Shown here: piece by piece, positions 45,728 to 53,625 of the stretch
Numbering within the stretch: the stretch's first letter is position 1
How the letters are laid out: every line of letters starts with the position of its first letter
Origin: an uncultured Lewinella sp.
GTDB taxonomy: Bacteria > Bacteroidota > Bacteroidia > Chitinophagales > Saprospiraceae
DNA length: 64,000 nt
Reading direction: 5' to 3'
NCBI GenBank assembly: GCA_937873655.1
Contig: CALMYQ010000155.1
Coordinates: 1-64,000, forward strand
Program-made: the position numbers and the translations under genes
Notes under the pieces: model-generated
Told to the model about the DNA's origin: nothing
Database searches by the model: none
What the model saw: only the letters and a program-made list of their open reading frames with translations

Positions 45728-45735
45728 CAAAGGTA
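45728..45735 (-). promoter_or_regulatory. -7 promoter element for accA
   Basis: On the minus strand TACCTTTG matches TAnnTTTG, about 45 bases before the accA start. No clear -33 element. Confidence 0.5.
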
Positions 45736-45794
45736 GCAATAAGCTGGATAACGCGCTGTGTTTTGCCTCAAAATGTAAATTGGAGCCGGAAAAA

Positions 45795-46616
45795 TTAACC
45801 CGCTTCGTACATAGGGTGCTTGCTGACGGGGGGCGCTGCGCCGGTCAGGTGATCGAGCGTAAGGCGCAGGGATGCGTCGTTGCCGGAGGCAAAAAACCGG
45901 CGTGAAGGGCGATTGTCGGGGGCTGCCGCCAGCGATTCATTTTCCAGTACCCGGGCCACCTGCCGGGCCACGGCCGGCGCCGGATCGATGATTTGCACTT
46001 CCGGACCGGCAACGCGGCGGATGAGCGGAAGGATGAGTGGATAATGCGTGCAACCCAGGACGAGGGTATCCGCGCCGCCGGCCAGCATAGGCCGGATGAT
46101 GGAGGTGATCAGCGCTTCGGTTTCGGGGGCTTCCCATTTGCCGCTTTCGATGAGCGGGACCAACCCCAGGCAGGGGTCCTCAAACACGCGGATGCCGGCG
46201 GCATACCGGTCCATCAGCCCGGCATAGCGCTGGCTTTTGAAGGTGCCTTCGGTGGCCAGCACCCCGATCACGCCGGTCCGGGTTGCTTTGGCGGCGGGTT
46301 TGACAGCGGGTTCCATGCCCACAAAAGGGAAACCGGGCCATGTTTGGCGGAGCACCGAAAGGGCTGAGGCAGAAGCTGTATTGCAGGCTACCACGATGAC
46401 CTTGGCGCCCTGATCCATTAAAAACCGGGAAATCTCGATACTGAATCGCTGGATGGTCTCCGGCGGCCTGGGGCCGTAGGGTACGCGGGCCGTGTCGCCA
46501 AAATAGATGAGGGACTCTGCGGGCAGGGTCCTGAAAATAGCATTGGCGACCGTCAGGCCGCCAATGCCGGAGTCGAAAACTCCTATAGGCCGGTTGTCCG
46601 GATGAAGTCCCTTCAA
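45795..46616 (-). CDS. murI: Glutamate racemase
   Basis: A 273-residue racemase making D-glutamate for peptidoglycan. The N-terminal 'IGVFDSGIGGLTVANAI' and both catalytic cysteines ('VACNTASASAL' and 'LGCTHYPLIL') are present. It starts two bases after the stop of the upstream ompH gene and is probably cotranscribed with it. Confidence 0.96.
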   Translation of the reverse strand: MKGLHPDNRPIGVFDSGIGGLTVANAIFRTLPAESLIYFGDTARVPYGPRPPETIQRFSIEISRFLMDQGAKVIVVACNTASASALSVLRQTWPGFPFVGMEPAVKPAAKATRTGVIGVLATEGTFKSQRYAGLMDRYAAGIRVFEDPCLGLVPLIESGKWEAPETEALITSIIRPMLAGGADTLVLGCTHYPLILPLIRRVAGPEVQIIDPAPAVARQVARVLENESLAAAPDNRPSRRFFASGNDASLRLTLDHLTGAAPPVSKHPMYEAG

Positions 46617-46618
46617 TC

Positions 46619-47125
46619 CTAGATGCCCAGTTTAGATTTTACCATGGAGCTGACGTCCTGCGTTTCTTCGAAATAGAGCAATACGCTTTTTTCGAAGATG
46701 AACTGATAGCCGTTTTCCTTGGCCACAGCGGCGATGGCGTCATTCACCTTTTTGTAGATCGGTTCGAGGAGCTCATTGCGCTTGTCCTGCAATTGCTTCA
46801 TCATGTCCTGCTCGAACTTTGAAATTTCAGCTTCGCGGTTCTTCAGCTTGCCGGCTTCTTCTTCCTGCTGTTTGGGTGACAAATCTCCGCGTTCGACTTT
46901 TTGCTGAACAGCCAGGTAGTCTTGCTGGAGTTGATCTACCATGCCTTGTCCTTTTTTCTGGAGTTGCTTTTGAAGCGCATCCAGGCTGGCGTCGGCTTGT
47001 TTGACCTCGGGCAAGCTGGCCAGGATATCGGCTGAATTGACGTAGCCGAACTTCTGAGCCTGAGCGTTAAAGGCAATCACCGAAAAAAACAGCAGCATGG
47101 CGCCGACTTTCAACATTTTTCCCAT
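46619..47125 (-). CDS. OmpH/Skp-family periplasmic chaperone (second of two)
   Basis: 168 residues from the ATG at 47125 (MGKMLKVGAMLLFFSVIAFN), which gives a signal peptide cleaved after AQA. A longer frame to 47191 runs through the promoter and is rejected. The mature protein has the Skp pattern: a short strand ('FGYVNSADILASLPEV'), two long coiled-coil arms (about 40-125) and a closing strand ('YQFIFEKSVLLYF'). Skp trimers hold unfolded outer-membrane proteins. It precedes murI. Confidence 0.93.
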   Translation of the reverse strand: MGKMLKVGAMLLFFSVIAFNAQAQKFGYVNSADILASLPEVKQADASLDALQKQLQKKGQGMVDQLQQDYLAVQQKVERGDLSPKQQEEEAGKLKNREAEISKFEQDMMKQLQDKRNELLEPIYKKVNDAIAAVAKENGYQFIFEKSVLLYFEETQDVSSMVKSKLGI

Positions 47126-47162
47126 TGTAGCGTTTGTTTTTGAAATTTTTGAAAAACGGCTG

Positions 47163-47170
47163 CAAATATA
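47163..47170 (-). promoter_or_regulatory. -7 promoter element for the second ompH gene
   Basis: On the minus strand TATATTTG is an exact TAnnTTTG match with ATTG 18 bases upstream. Transcription should begin near 47158, downstream of the ATG at 47191, which fixes the start at 47125. Confidence 0.6.
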
Positions 47171-47191
47171 CAGCTTTCCGTTGACACACAA

Positions 47192-47728
47192 TTACTTCAG
47201 TCGTTTTAAAATGTCGTCGGTTTTATCGAATTCGTTATTCGAGAAAATCATACCGGTTGCGCTGGATTTGTCAAAGATGAAATCGAATCCGCGCTCTTTG
47301 GCATAATCCTCGATCGCGCCGTAAACTTTTTCCTGAATCGGCCTGACGAGATCCTGCCGGCGCTTGAACAATTCGCCTTCCGGGCCGAAGCGTTCCTTCT
47401 GCAGATCGCGAACGGCTTTTTCCTTGTTCATGATCTCCTCTTCGCGTTGACGGCGAGCCTCGTCGCTTAAAAGGACTTGTTCTCCCTGATAACGGTTGTA
47501 TAGCCCCTTGATAACGTCGTATTCTTGTGCGATTTCCTGGCGCCACTTGGAGGCCAGACGATCCAGTTCGCTTTGAGCAGCCTGATATTCTTCGATGCTT
47601 TCGAGGATGCGGTTGACGTCCACGGTTGCGAGGCGCTGGCCGAAACTGGTAGTGGCCGCGGCCAGGAATGCAAAAGCGATGCTCAAGGTTTTGATCTGCT
47701 TGCTGATGTTGATTTGCATAATTTTCAT
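47192..47728 (-). CDS. OmpH/Skp-family periplasmic chaperone (first of two)
   Basis: 178 residues from the ATG at 47728 (MKIMQINISKQIKTLSIAFA), with a signal peptide ending 'ATTSFGQ'. The next ATG at 47719 is also possible. 'RLATVDVNRILESIEEYQAA' opens the mature domain, coiled-coil arms follow and 'RGFDFIFDKSSATGMIFSN' closes it. The two ompH genes are paralogues in tandem, next to the bam-type arrangement common in Bacteroidota, although no bamA is in view here. Confidence 0.93.
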   Translation of the reverse strand: MKIMQINISKQIKTLSIAFAFLAAATTSFGQRLATVDVNRILESIEEYQAAQSELDRLASKWRQEIAQEYDVIKGLYNRYQGEQVLLSDEARRQREEEIMNKEKAVRDLQKERFGPEGELFKRRQDLVRPIQEKVYGAIEDYAKERGFDFIFDKSSATGMIFSNNEFDKTDDILKRLK

Positions 47729-47752
47729 AAGTTTTGGATTAAAACGATGGAT

Positions 47753-47760
47753 CAAAGATA
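47753..47760 (-). promoter_or_regulatory. -7 promoter element for the first ompH gene
   Basis: On the minus strand TATCTTTG is an exact match. It overlaps the ATG at 47755, so that codon cannot be the start of translation. Confidence 0.6.
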
Positions 47761-48092
47761 TTCCTTTTCACCGCCGCGTCACGTTTGTTTCGACGGAGAA
47801 TATTCGCGTCGTCACAACCCGGTCAAGCGGCCGGTTTCAGGAATAATGCGGTAAATATCTCTAATTAAACGGCTTAAGTCAATATGCCGACCGGCTCTGA
47901 TAACGCTGTTTAACACAGGTTTAACGGGCAAGTTAAGATATTTAACTACTTTTTGGGCATTTGATATTTACATCCCATCTTTGCGGCATCGGATCAAAGG
48001 GCAGCCTGTTTTTTAATTTGAAAATCCGCAATGCCGGTCCGATATGAAAATGGCAAAACTGATTTGCTAACCTGACCAAATTCAACCGGCAC
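47761..48092. other. Divergent intergenic region between ompH and hutH
   Basis: No gene is seen in these 332 bases. Towards hutH there is TTTG (47952-47955), a 20-base spacer and CATCTTTG (47976-47983), a near-consensus Bacteroidota promoter that would give a leader of about 105 bases. The rest is AT-rich without clear repeats. Confidence 0.5.
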
Positions 48093-49604
48093 ATGTCCAA
48101 AACACACCTGATCGGACCTGACTATCTCAGGCTTGAAGATATCCGCAGCATCCTTGACGAAGGCCGCCAGCTGGCGTTGTCTGATGCCGCCCGCAAGCGG
48201 CTCAAGGATTGCCGGTTGTTCCTGGATAGCCGCCTGCTCGCCGGCACCGAATATTATTACGGCATCAATACGGGATTCGGCGCTTTGCAGAACGTCGTCA
48301 TTTCGCCCACCGAGCTGGAAGCCCTGCAGCGCAACCTCGTCCGGTCGCATGCCTGCGGCACAGGGCAGGAAGCGCCGGGCGGGATCATCCGGCTGATGCT
48401 GTTGCTCAAGATCCAGAGCCTTTGTTACGGGCACTCCGGCGTGCGATCCGACCTGGTGGACTACCTGGTCCGTTTTTTCAACGCGGGCCTGAACCCCGTG
48501 ATTTACCAGCAAGGTTCGCTGGGCGCCTCAGGCGATCTGGCGCCTCTGGCTCATATGAGCCTGGCTTTGCTGGGGGAGGGAATGGCCGATTTGCAGGGGC
48601 GCCGGATCCCGGCGGCGGAAGCCCTGGCCATCTTGCAGCTCCGGCCGCTGACATTGGAAGCAAAGGAGGGGCTCGCTTTGCTCAACGGCACCCAGTTTTC
48701 CACGGCTTACGCTGTTTGGTGCGTATTGCAGGCCGAGCGGTTGCTGGCCCTGTCACACCTCGTGGGCAGCCTTTCCTGTGAGGCATTTGATTGCCGGACC
48801 TCCCCGTTCGACGAACGCCTCCACCGGTTGCGCCCGCATCCGGGTCAGGTGGCTTCAGCGGCGGCCATCCGGTATTGGCGCCTGGCCAGCGAATTGGCGG
48901 AAAGGGAAAAACCGTCGTTGCAGGACCCCTACGCTTTCCGGTGCATCCCGCAGGTACACGGCGCCAGCGCCGACGCCATCGCCTATATCAGGGAAGTGAC
49001 CTCGGTGGAGATCAACTCCGTGACCGACAATCCAAATATTTTCCCGGAGGACGAAATGATCCTGTCCGGCGGCAACTTCCATGCGCAACCCATCGCCCTG
49101 GCGCTCGACCACCTGGCTATCGCTCTTTCCGAACTGGGCAGCATCTCGGAACGGCGCACCTACCAGTTGCTTTCCGGCGCGCGCGGTTTGCCGGCCTTCC
49201 TCAGCCCCAGCCCCGGGCTCCACTCCGGCCTGATGATCGCACAATACACGGCAGCTTCCATCGTGAGCCAGAACAAACAACTCTGCACCCCGGCTTCCGT
49301 CGATTCGATCGTATCCAGCAACGGCCAGGAAGACCACGTCAGCATGGCCGCCAATGCGGGCACCAAAGCCTTCCAGGTGGTCGAAAACCTGCAAACCCTG
49401 CTCGCCATCGAATGGATGACAGCAGCCCAGGCCCTGCATTTCCGCCGGCCGCTGAAGTCGTCACCCCTGCTGGAAGACCTCGTGGAGCATTACCGGCGTG
49501 CCGTGCCGGTACTGGAAAAAGACCGGGTGCTGAGCGAAGACATTGCCCGGACAAAACGCTTTCTTGGGTCGTTGGATAATAGGAAGCTTGATGCTGGATA
49601 CTAG
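48093..49604 (+). CDS. hutH: Histidine ammonia-lyase
   Basis: A 503-residue member of the aromatic ammonia-lyase family. The self-forming MIO cofactor triad is A145-S146-G147 ('GSLGASGDLAPL'). Other marks are 'YYGINTGFG' and 'SSNGQEDHVSMAANAG'. It converts histidine to urocanate and ammonia. No other hut gene is adjacent. The present stop codon (TAG, 49602-49604) lies inside the inverted repeat of a MITE-like element; see that entry. Confidence 0.93.
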   Translation: MSKTHLIGPDYLRLEDIRSILDEGRQLALSDAARKRLKDCRLFLDSRLLAGTEYYYGINTGFGALQNVVISPTELEALQRNLVRSHACGTGQEAPGGIIRLMLLLKIQSLCYGHSGVRSDLVDYLVRFFNAGLNPVIYQQGSLGASGDLAPLAHMSLALLGEGMADLQGRRIPAAEALAILQLRPLTLEAKEGLALLNGTQFSTAYAVWCVLQAERLLALSHLVGSLSCEAFDCRTSPFDERLHRLRPHPGQVASAAAIRYWRLASELAEREKPSLQDPYAFRCIPQVHGASADAIAYIREVTSVEINSVTDNPNIFPEDEMILSGGNFHAQPIALALDHLAIALSELGSISERRTYQLLSGARGLPAFLSPSPGLHSGLMIAQYTAASIVSQNKQLCTPASVDSIVSSNGQEDHVSMAANAGTKAFQVVENLQTLLAIEWMTAAQALHFRRPLKSSPLLEDLVEHYRRAVPVLEKDRVLSEDIARTKRFLGSLDNRKLDAGY

Positions 49605-49765
49605 TGGCGCGAAATGTAAATACCACACCAGTTTCGCGGTCTCTTTGACCCCGTAGCGTCGTTGCTCGTCGGTCACATAGTCCCGCTATTTTCCCTCCTC
49701 GCGCCTAGCTACGAGGCCAAATAGCCTCCCGAAACTACCACGTTACTTACATTTCGCGCCACTAG
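49601..49765. mobile_element. 165-base MITE-like hairpin element at the end of hutH
   Basis: The element has perfect 19-base terminal inverted repeats (ctagtggcgcgaaatgtaa at 49601-49619 and its complement at 49747-49765). Pairing continues imperfectly inward: AGTTTCG, CTxTTTG and CGTAGC recur in both arms, so most of it can fold into one long hairpin. It has no coding capacity. It is flanked by perfect 10-base direct repeats, ATGCTGGATA (49591-49600 and 49766-49775), which read as a target-site duplication. An alternative is a CTAG duplication inserted in an older simple repeat. No transposase with matching ends is in the window. Confidence 0.75.
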
Positions 49766-49780
49766 ATGCTGGATAGCGGT

Positions 49781-49922
49781 ACTGCCAACTGCCGAACTGC
49801 CAACTGTCAACAGCCAACTGCCGAACTGTCAACTGTCAACAGCCAACAGCCAGACCGACTTACAACTTACGACTTACAACTTACAACTTACAACTTACGA
49901 CTTACAACTTACAACTTACAAC
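49781..49922. repeat. Two adjoining 7-base tandem repeat arrays
   Basis: 49781-49850 is an irregular array of AACTGCC/AACTGTC/AACAGCC units. 49857-49922 is a cleaner array of about nine TTACAAC units, two of them TTACGAC. The second unit differs by one base from the CTGACAA unit near 18.25 kb. The arrays fill the convergent spacer between hutH (with its MITE) and the esterase gene. Confidence 0.85.
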
Positions 49923-49925
49923 TAA

Positions 49926-50657
49926 TCAAAATTTCGCATCCAGAACGTAAGGAAGCATCTTGCGCCAGGTCGGCCAGTCGTGCGGCATATCGTAGCCCCA
50001 TATATCGAGGTCGTGCGGGACGGCTTTGGCGTGCAGGATGCCGGACAGGCGCCGGGAGGCATCCGGATGCTCATAGTCGCCCTGGCCGGTCAGGATATGG
50101 ATGTGGCCGCTGCGGCGCATATGCTCCAGGTAATAGTGATCGGTCAGGTTGGGGAGGTATTGCATCGGCGAGTTGAAATAGACGTCCTCGTCGTGGTATC
50201 CTTTGGTATAGGTGGCCAGCTCGTAGTCGCCGCTCATGGCGATGACGCCCGAGATAAGGTCCGGTCGTTTGAAGAAAAGGTTGGCCGAATGAAAAGCGCC
50301 GAGAGAAGCGCCGCAGGTAATGATCGGCGTATCCTGGCTGGTCATATTTTTGATAAAGGGTACGACCTCCTGATAGATGTATTCGTTGAACTGGGTGTGG
50401 CGGATGCTTTTATGCCGCGGATGCATATGGTTGTTCAACCAGCTTTCGCGGTTGATGCTGTTGACGGAGAACACTTTCACCTTGCCGGCGTCGATCATGG
50501 GCGCTATGGTGTCCATCAGGTGAAACCGTTCGTACTCCAGGAAATCAGCTGCTGCCGTAGGTACCAGGAGCAAGGCAACTCCCCAGTGCCCGTAAACGGC
50601 GATATCCATATGTTTGTTAAGACGGGGGCTGTGCCAGCCGTGTATCGATCGATCCAT
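49926..50657 (-). CDS. Alpha/beta-hydrolase fold esterase (esterase D/PF00756 type)
   Basis: A 243-residue cytoplasmic hydrolase. The nucleophile elbow is 'CGASLGAFHSANLFF' with serine in G-A-S-L-G. 'FSVNSINRESWLNNHMHPRH' and the late 'GYDMPHDWPTWRKML', which carries the likely catalytic histidine, fit the putative esterase family. Substrate unknown. It is a single gene; upstream a TATATTTA sequence (about 50680) is one base from the -7 consensus. Confidence 0.85.
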   Translation of the reverse strand: MDRSIHGWHSPRLNKHMDIAVYGHWGVALLLVPTAAADFLEYERFHLMDTIAPMIDAGKVKVFSVNSINRESWLNNHMHPRHKSIRHTQFNEYIYQEVVPFIKNMTSQDTPIITCGASLGAFHSANLFFKRPDLISGVIAMSGDYELATYTKGYHDEDVYFNSPMQYLPNLTDHYYLEHMRRSGHIHILTGQGDYEHPDASRRLSGILHAKAVPHDLDIWGYDMPHDWPTWRKMLPYVLDAKF

Positions 50658-50960
50658 TGGTTATTCCTTTGCGGGTAAATATACGGCCAGGTTCGAAAAT
50701 AATGCATCCGGGTGAAATTTAAATTCTAAAAAAATACATCTGGAAAATTTTGATATTTCAGCGAATGGCCATAAATTTGTCGCCACTCGGACACGGAACT
50801 CTCCCTTTTCCGACGGGTATTCAGGCTATCACACATTTCCGAATCCATTTTCCCACTGAGTCTCCTTGTTACAGGTAAATCACCAGCTTTGAGAGGTTTT
50901 TTCTATTGTACCTGATTGTACATTGGGTAATTCAATAAGCAGTTATAATCCAACATTCAC
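50658..50960. other. Divergent intergenic region, no gene
   Basis: This 303-base stretch separates the esterase and the cytochrome peroxidase. It is AT-rich and holds repeated TTGTAC (near 50907 and 50917). No exact TAnnTTTG promoter or hairpin is seen on the plus strand, so the promoter of the peroxidase remains unidentified. Confidence 0.5.
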
Positions 50961-52298
50961 ATGAAAAAGTGGACATATTTTGCATTGCTGGCCATGTTGG
51001 CATATGCATGCGCACAGGAAGACGCCTTCTCACCGCTGGATGAAAACCTGACGGACCGGCTGGAACGACTCGCACCGAACGGCTCGCTGGAAGACTTTGT
51101 ATTGCCGTCCTCCGGCGATTTTGCCAGGATCCCGCAGGGCAAAGGCAACCCGCTGACCAGGGAAAAAGTAAACCTGGGCAAGATGCTGTTTTTTGAAACG
51201 GGCCTTGGCCGCGATGCCCGGCATGCCACCGGGATGGGGACCTTTTCCTGCGGCACCTGCCATATCCCTTCTTCCGGCTTCATGCCCGGCCGCACCCAGG
51301 GTATTGCCGACGGCGGCGCCGGCTACGGCGATAACGGCGAAATGCGGGACGCCATCTCCGAATACGCTGAGAACGAACTTGATGTGCAGGGCGCGCGCCC
51401 CATCAGCCTGGTCAACGTGGCTTATGTAACCAATTCGACCTGGAGCGGCAAATTCGGCGCCGGCTACGTCAACGCCGATACCAAAGCGGTTTGGGGCGAG
51501 GATGATCCGTCAACGGAAATCAACAAATTGGGCTATGACGGCCTCGAAAGCCAGAATGTGGAAGGCCTGAAGATACACCGCATGGTCATCGATGATTATG
51601 TGCTGGATACACTGGGCTATCGCAATTATTTCGATCAGGCCTTTTCGGCCTGGCCGCAGGAAGAACGCTATTCCCTGCTGGCCGCCAGCTTCGCCATATC
51701 CGCCTATATCCGCACTATTGTCAGCGACCAGGCGCCCTTCCAGAAATGGCTCCGCGGAGACCTGGAGGCGATCTCAGACCGCGAAAAGCGCGGCGCGATC
51801 CTGTTCTTCGGCAAGGCCGGTTGCTACCGTTGTCACAAAAGCGCTTCCCTGAACTCGATGGAATTCCAGGCGCTGGGCGTGCGCGACCTCTATGAGTCGG
51901 GTGTAGCGTACAACACCGGCCCGGACGACCTTCGCAACCTGGGCAGAGGCGGCTTTACGGGCAAAACCGAGGATATGTACAAATTCAAGGTGCCCGGCCT
52001 GTACAATATGGCTGATTCGCCGTTCTATTTCCACGGCAGCTCGCGGCACTCCCTGCGGTCGGTGGTGGAATATTTCAACAAGGGCATACCGGAAAATACC
52101 AATGTCCCGCCGGCTCAGATTTCGGCCTTCTTCCATCCGCTCAACCTCACCGACGAGGAAATGGACGACCTGACGGAATTCCTCAGCAAGAGCCTGCGCG
52201 ATCCGAACCTCGAAAGATATATGCCTGAACGCGTACTGTCAGGCAATTGCTTCCCCAACAACGATCCGGCCTCAAGGCATGATCTGGGCTGCAATTGA
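50961..52298 (+). CDS. Diheme cytochrome c peroxidase / MauG-family lipoprotein
   Basis: A 445-residue protein with a lipoprotein signal (C17 in 'LAYACAQ'). Two heme c sites are visible: C97-G-T-C-H101 and C288-Y-R-C-H292. The spacing fits the CcpA/MauG family. It reduces hydrogen peroxide or oxidises an unknown protein or small substrate in the periplasm or at the outer membrane. It is followed by a hairpin terminator, so it is probably transcribed alone. Confidence 0.93.
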   Translation: MKKWTYFALLAMLAYACAQEDAFSPLDENLTDRLERLAPNGSLEDFVLPSSGDFARIPQGKGNPLTREKVNLGKMLFFETGLGRDARHATGMGTFSCGTCHIPSSGFMPGRTQGIADGGAGYGDNGEMRDAISEYAENELDVQGARPISLVNVAYVTNSTWSGKFGAGYVNADTKAVWGEDDPSTEINKLGYDGLESQNVEGLKIHRMVIDDYVLDTLGYRNYFDQAFSAWPQEERYSLLAASFAISAYIRTIVSDQAPFQKWLRGDLEAISDREKRGAILFFGKAGCYRCHKSASLNSMEFQALGVRDLYESGVAYNTGPDDLRNLGRGGFTGKTEDMYKFKVPGLYNMADSPFYFHGSSRHSLRSVVEYFNKGIPENTNVPPAQISAFFHPLNLTDEEMDDLTEFLSKSLRDPNLERYMPERVLSGNCFPNNDPASRHDLGCN

Positions 52299-52362
52299 CC
52301 GCATTTGGATCAATACAAACTCAGGATATCTACCCACTCACATAAACGCACTATTTACCCCT

Positions 52363-52402
52363 GGGCCGGCAGCCGCTCCAGCCTCCTCTAGGCAGCCGGC
52401 CC
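52363..52402 (+). terminator. Hairpin terminator after the peroxidase gene
   Basis: Perfect 8-base arms (GGGCCGGC and GCCGGCCC) with a loop of 24 bases, followed by TTCTTTTATCTTC. Confidence 0.6.
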
Positions 52403-52442
52403 TTCTTTTATCTTCGCGCCTTTTCCGGAAGTTCGGTTTATT

Positions 52443-52475
52443 CTTGCCTATGCCGTTCAACTAATTGTATATTTG
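52443..52475 (+). promoter_or_regulatory. Promoter of the small-protein/cyclophilin operon
   Basis: CTTG (52443-52446), a 21-base spacer and TATATTTG (52468-52475) match the Bacteroidota promoter. Transcription should start near 52480, which excludes a TTG start at 52465 and supports the ATG at 52504. Confidence 0.65.
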
Positions 52476-52503
52476 CACCCTGAAGGATCCTTTTTACCGC
52501 AGG

Positions 52504-52908
52504 ATGGAAGAAGCAAAGACCCGCCTTGAAGATTGGGAACTGGAGTTTGCCTGGTTGCGCGTACGCCACCTGGTCAGGGATATCTTCCATCGCGAAGACC
52601 TGCCCGACCTGAATGCCGTTCTGTTTCTGATCGGGATCCAGGAGTTGGGTAAAACGCCCGGGCCTTTTTCTAAAGAAGAAAAACAGGACCTGATGCATAT
52701 CGCCGTTTGCCGCTTGCTGAGTGATGACGGGTACTTCCGTTTTTCAGGCAGGGATGCCGACGGCTGGCCGCATTGGGAACCGCTCAAGCCTTTTACGGTT
52801 CAGGGCATGAAACACCAGGAACGCCTGTTGCAAGAACAGGTGATCCGGTATTTCGGGGAAATGGATGAAGAACTCGCACCTTATCTGGATCGTTTCAAGA
52901 CCAATTAA
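52504..52908 (+). CDS. Conserved hypothetical protein
   Basis: 134 residues from the ATG at 52504 (MEEAKTRLEDWELEF). It is cytoplasmic and mostly helical ('WLRVRHLVRDIFHREDLPDL', 'AVLFLIGIQELGKTPGPFSK'), and resembles small Bacteroidota proteins of unknown function. It heads a run of genes with two cyclophilins and a ROK kinase, 10 bases before the first cyclophilin. Confidence 0.75.
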   Translation: MEEAKTRLEDWELEFAWLRVRHLVRDIFHREDLPDLNAVLFLIGIQELGKTPGPFSKEEKQDLMHIAVCRLLSDDGYFRFSGRDADGWPHWEPLKPFTVQGMKHQERLLQEQVIRYFGEMDEELAPYLDRFKTN

Positions 52909-52918
52909 AATCTGAATT

Positions 52919-53560
52919 ATGAATATGCGCAATTCATTGCTGATGTTTGTCCTGCTCGCAGGGATTTCCGCTTGTCAGAAAGACGACGCCACCTACGCTG
53001 AGATCTCTACGGATTTCGGCAATATCAAGGTCATGCTGTACAACAGTACGCCCAAGCACCGCGATAATTTTATCAAATTGGCGAAAGAGGGCTTTTATGA
53101 CGGCCTGCTTTTCCACCGGGTCATGAGCAACTTCATGGCGCAAGGCGGCGATCCGGACTCCAGGAACGCTCCCGCTGACCAACCCCTGGGCATGGGCGGT
53201 CCCGGTTATGAGATTGAGGCCGAGATCGGCGCGCCCCACATCCGCGGCGCCCTGGCGGCCGCACGGCGCAACAACCCGCAAAAGCAATCGTCAGGCTCCC
53301 AGTTCTATATCGTTCAGGGCCAACCTATCGACGATGCGTACCTCAATAATATCGAGGCGCAAAAACAGATCAAATACAACGATGCCCAGCGCCAGCTGTA
53401 CAAGGAATTGGGCGGCACGCCGTTCCTCGATAACGACTATACCGTATTCGGGGAGGTCGTCGAGGGAATGGACGTTGTCGACAAGATCTGTTCACAGCCC
53501 ACCGGCCCCAACGACCGGCCTTTGCAGGATATCAAAATGACGGTCCGGATCTTGAACTGA
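52919..53560 (+). CDS. Cyclophilin-type peptidyl-prolyl isomerase lipoprotein
   Basis: A 213-residue lipoprotein (lipobox 'GISACQK', C19). The cyclophilin core begins with 'EISTDFGNIKVMLYNSTPKH', contains 'FHRVMSNFMAQGGDPDSRNA' and 'SGSQFYIVQGQPI', and ends with 'YTVFGEVVEGMDVVDKI'. It catalyses proline isomerisation during folding of envelope proteins. A strong terminator separates it from a second cyclophilin. Confidence 0.93.
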   Translation: MNMRNSLLMFVLLAGISACQKDDATYAEISTDFGNIKVMLYNSTPKHRDNFIKLAKEGFYDGLLFHRVMSNFMAQGGDPDSRNAPADQPLGMGGPGYEIEAEIGAPHIRGALAAARRNNPQKQSSGSQFYIVQGQPIDDAYLNNIEAQKQIKYNDAQRQLYKELGGTPFLDNDYTVFGEVVEGMDVVDKICSQPTGPNDRPLQDIKMTVRILN

Positions 53561-53565
53561 CCGGT

Positions 53566-53593
53566 ACGGGGCAATAACGGCCCCGTTTTTTTT
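53566..53593 (+). terminator. Rho-independent terminator between the two cyclophilin genes
   Basis: A perfect 7-base stem (ACGGGGC, 53566-53572, and GCCCCGT, 53580-53586) with a 7-base loop, followed by eight T. Confidence 0.85.
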
Positions 53594-53625
53594 AATGAAT
53601 GTCAACAGACGCTAATTTGAGATCA

